A stretch of DNA of 20,116 nucleotides from Oscillospiraceae bacterium. Lineage in GTDB: Bacteria; Bacillota; Clostridia; Oscillospirales; Acutalibacteraceae. The notes beneath the pieces are model-generated. The model saw nothing but the letters and a program-made list of their open reading frames with translations. It made no database searches and was not told the DNA's origin. Within the stretch, counting starts at the first letter, position 1, and each line of letters starts with the position of its first letter. This document shows, piece after piece, positions 19,316-20,116 of this stretch. The stretch lies in the NCBI GenBank assembly GCA_022508865.1, contig JAFLUK010000013.1:1-20116 (forward strand), written 5' to 3'. Position numbers and translations under genes: made by a program.

Positions 19316-20116
19316 CTTTTTATTCAATTCACAAGGAGCAATAAAGGCTATTGAGGACTTTAAGTCTAAAATGGGTCAAACTATTGACTCTATATCAAAA
19401 AGCACAGCTGCGAAATTTGGGGCTTTAGGTGCTGCTCTTGGTGGCGTTGCCTCAATTAAAAAAGTATATGACGAAACATTAAAGCTTTCTGAATTATCGG
19501 AAACCTTTAGATTGCCTATTGAACAGGTTAGCAAATTCTCGAATACGCTTGCTTTATTTGGCGGGGATACAGACCAAGCTGTTGGTGATTTGCAGGCACT
19601 AGAGCAAGCAATAACTGATTTATGGACAACCGCATCCGGTCCGTTAAAGAATGTGGGCTCACAAATAGGACTCACTCTTTCCAAAACTGATACATCACTT
19701 GATATTATTGATAAGTTAAGAGAAAAGTTTAAAGGTTTAAACGAAGATGCACAAATAAAAGTCGCTCAAGAGTTAGGTCTGTCAAGTCCAGCCACTTTAA
19801 GAATGTTGCGTGCCTCAAATGAGGAATATGCACAAATGCGAGAGCGGGCGGCATCTATGGGTGTTATTAACTCAGATACTCAAAAAAGAGTTATACAGTT
19901 CCAGCGAACGATTGCAGGACTTAAACAATCCTTTATTGCTGTTGGAACTTCTTTACTTGGGTTCGTGGCACCTGCTTTAGATAAAGTTTCTCAAGCTATG
20001 GAGTGGCTAGCCAATCAAAGTGATACTGTAAAAACGCTTGTCTTAGGATTACCTATAGCCTTTGGGGCTTTAAATGTTGCATTACCTATTATCACCGGAC
20101 TAGGCTCAAGCTTTAT
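19292..20116 (+). CDS. Tape measure protein, N-terminal 275 residues (partial)
   Basis: Open from ATG 19292, with AAGGTG 6 nt upstream, to the right edge. The N-terminus (INFLFNSQGAIKAIEDFKSKMGQTIDSI) is a coiled helix. LGAALGGVASIKKVYDETLKLSELSETFRLPIEQVSKFSNTLALFGG is the typical opening repeat of phage tape measures. A helical region with RVIQFQRTIAGLKQSFIAVGTSLLGFVAPALDKVSQAM follows, with a hydrophobic stretch near 245-275. Tape measure length sets tail length and the protein is ejected during infection. It would be the longest gene of the region. Confidence 0.85.

Noticed and set aside
1..20116. CRISPR array, tRNA genes, insertion sequences or an integrase with att site
   Set aside because: I saw no regularly spaced repeats, cloverleafs, transposase motifs or tyrosine/serine recombinase signatures in the window.

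Overview
The window is a stretch of a double-stranded DNA tailed phage or prophage. The block from about 6.4 kb to the right edge is a nearly complete contractile-tail (myovirus-type) packaging, head and tail cassette: small and large terminase, portal, MuF-like minor head protein, DUF2213 protease/scaffold, decoration protein, DUF2184-type capsid protein, connectors, DUF3383-type sheath, tube, tail-assembly chaperone with a probable -1 frameshift, and the start of the tape measure. The DNA is AT-rich and uses the standard code. A GapR (DUF2312) homologue, a family typical of Alphaproteobacteria, points to an AT-rich alphaproteobacterial host. No integrase, repressor, tRNA, CRISPR array or insertion sequence is visible, so lysogeny cannot be decided.

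Left arm, minus strand (1-3338): two transcription units. The right one (ERF single-strand annealing protein, Gp157-like coiled coil, SSB-like protein with an acidic DDDVPF tail, small HTH protein) is a recombination module. The left one (one-TM peptide, 58-aa peptide, MazG-like NTP pyrophosphohydrolase, ParB-like DGQHR protein, 61-aa protein, partial gene) starts at a promoter at the 3' end of the HTH gene. Both promoters are TTGAC(A/T)-16-TATACT and open an almost identical leader.

Control region and rightward early genes (3339-6319): a symmetric divergent promoter pair separates the recombination operon from the gapR operon. A gene-free stretch follows (3966-4205) with three consecutive long-loop hairpins, two of whose loops share AATCTCCTC, an anti-Shine-Dalgarno-like string. 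Next come a promoter and a leader with three copies of an 8-mer able to form alternative hairpins over the start of a DUF6291-like replication gene, then two unknown genes, a DNA methyltransferase and a stand-alone NUMOD1-like protein.

Late region (6320-20116): a structured junction element and a promoter precede a 36-aa basic protein and the terminase genes. A holin-like membrane protein sits between TerL and portal. The portal gene carries a C-terminal PBECR-type nuclease-like domain and is immediately followed by a compact GC-richer element (10478-10589) with a 13-bp closing stem and internal hairpins that can be joined by a 5-bp kissing contact. It ends before the MuF gene and is the strongest candidate here for an undescribed structured RNA or mobile element.

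All family names come from reading motifs and gene order; no database search was run.
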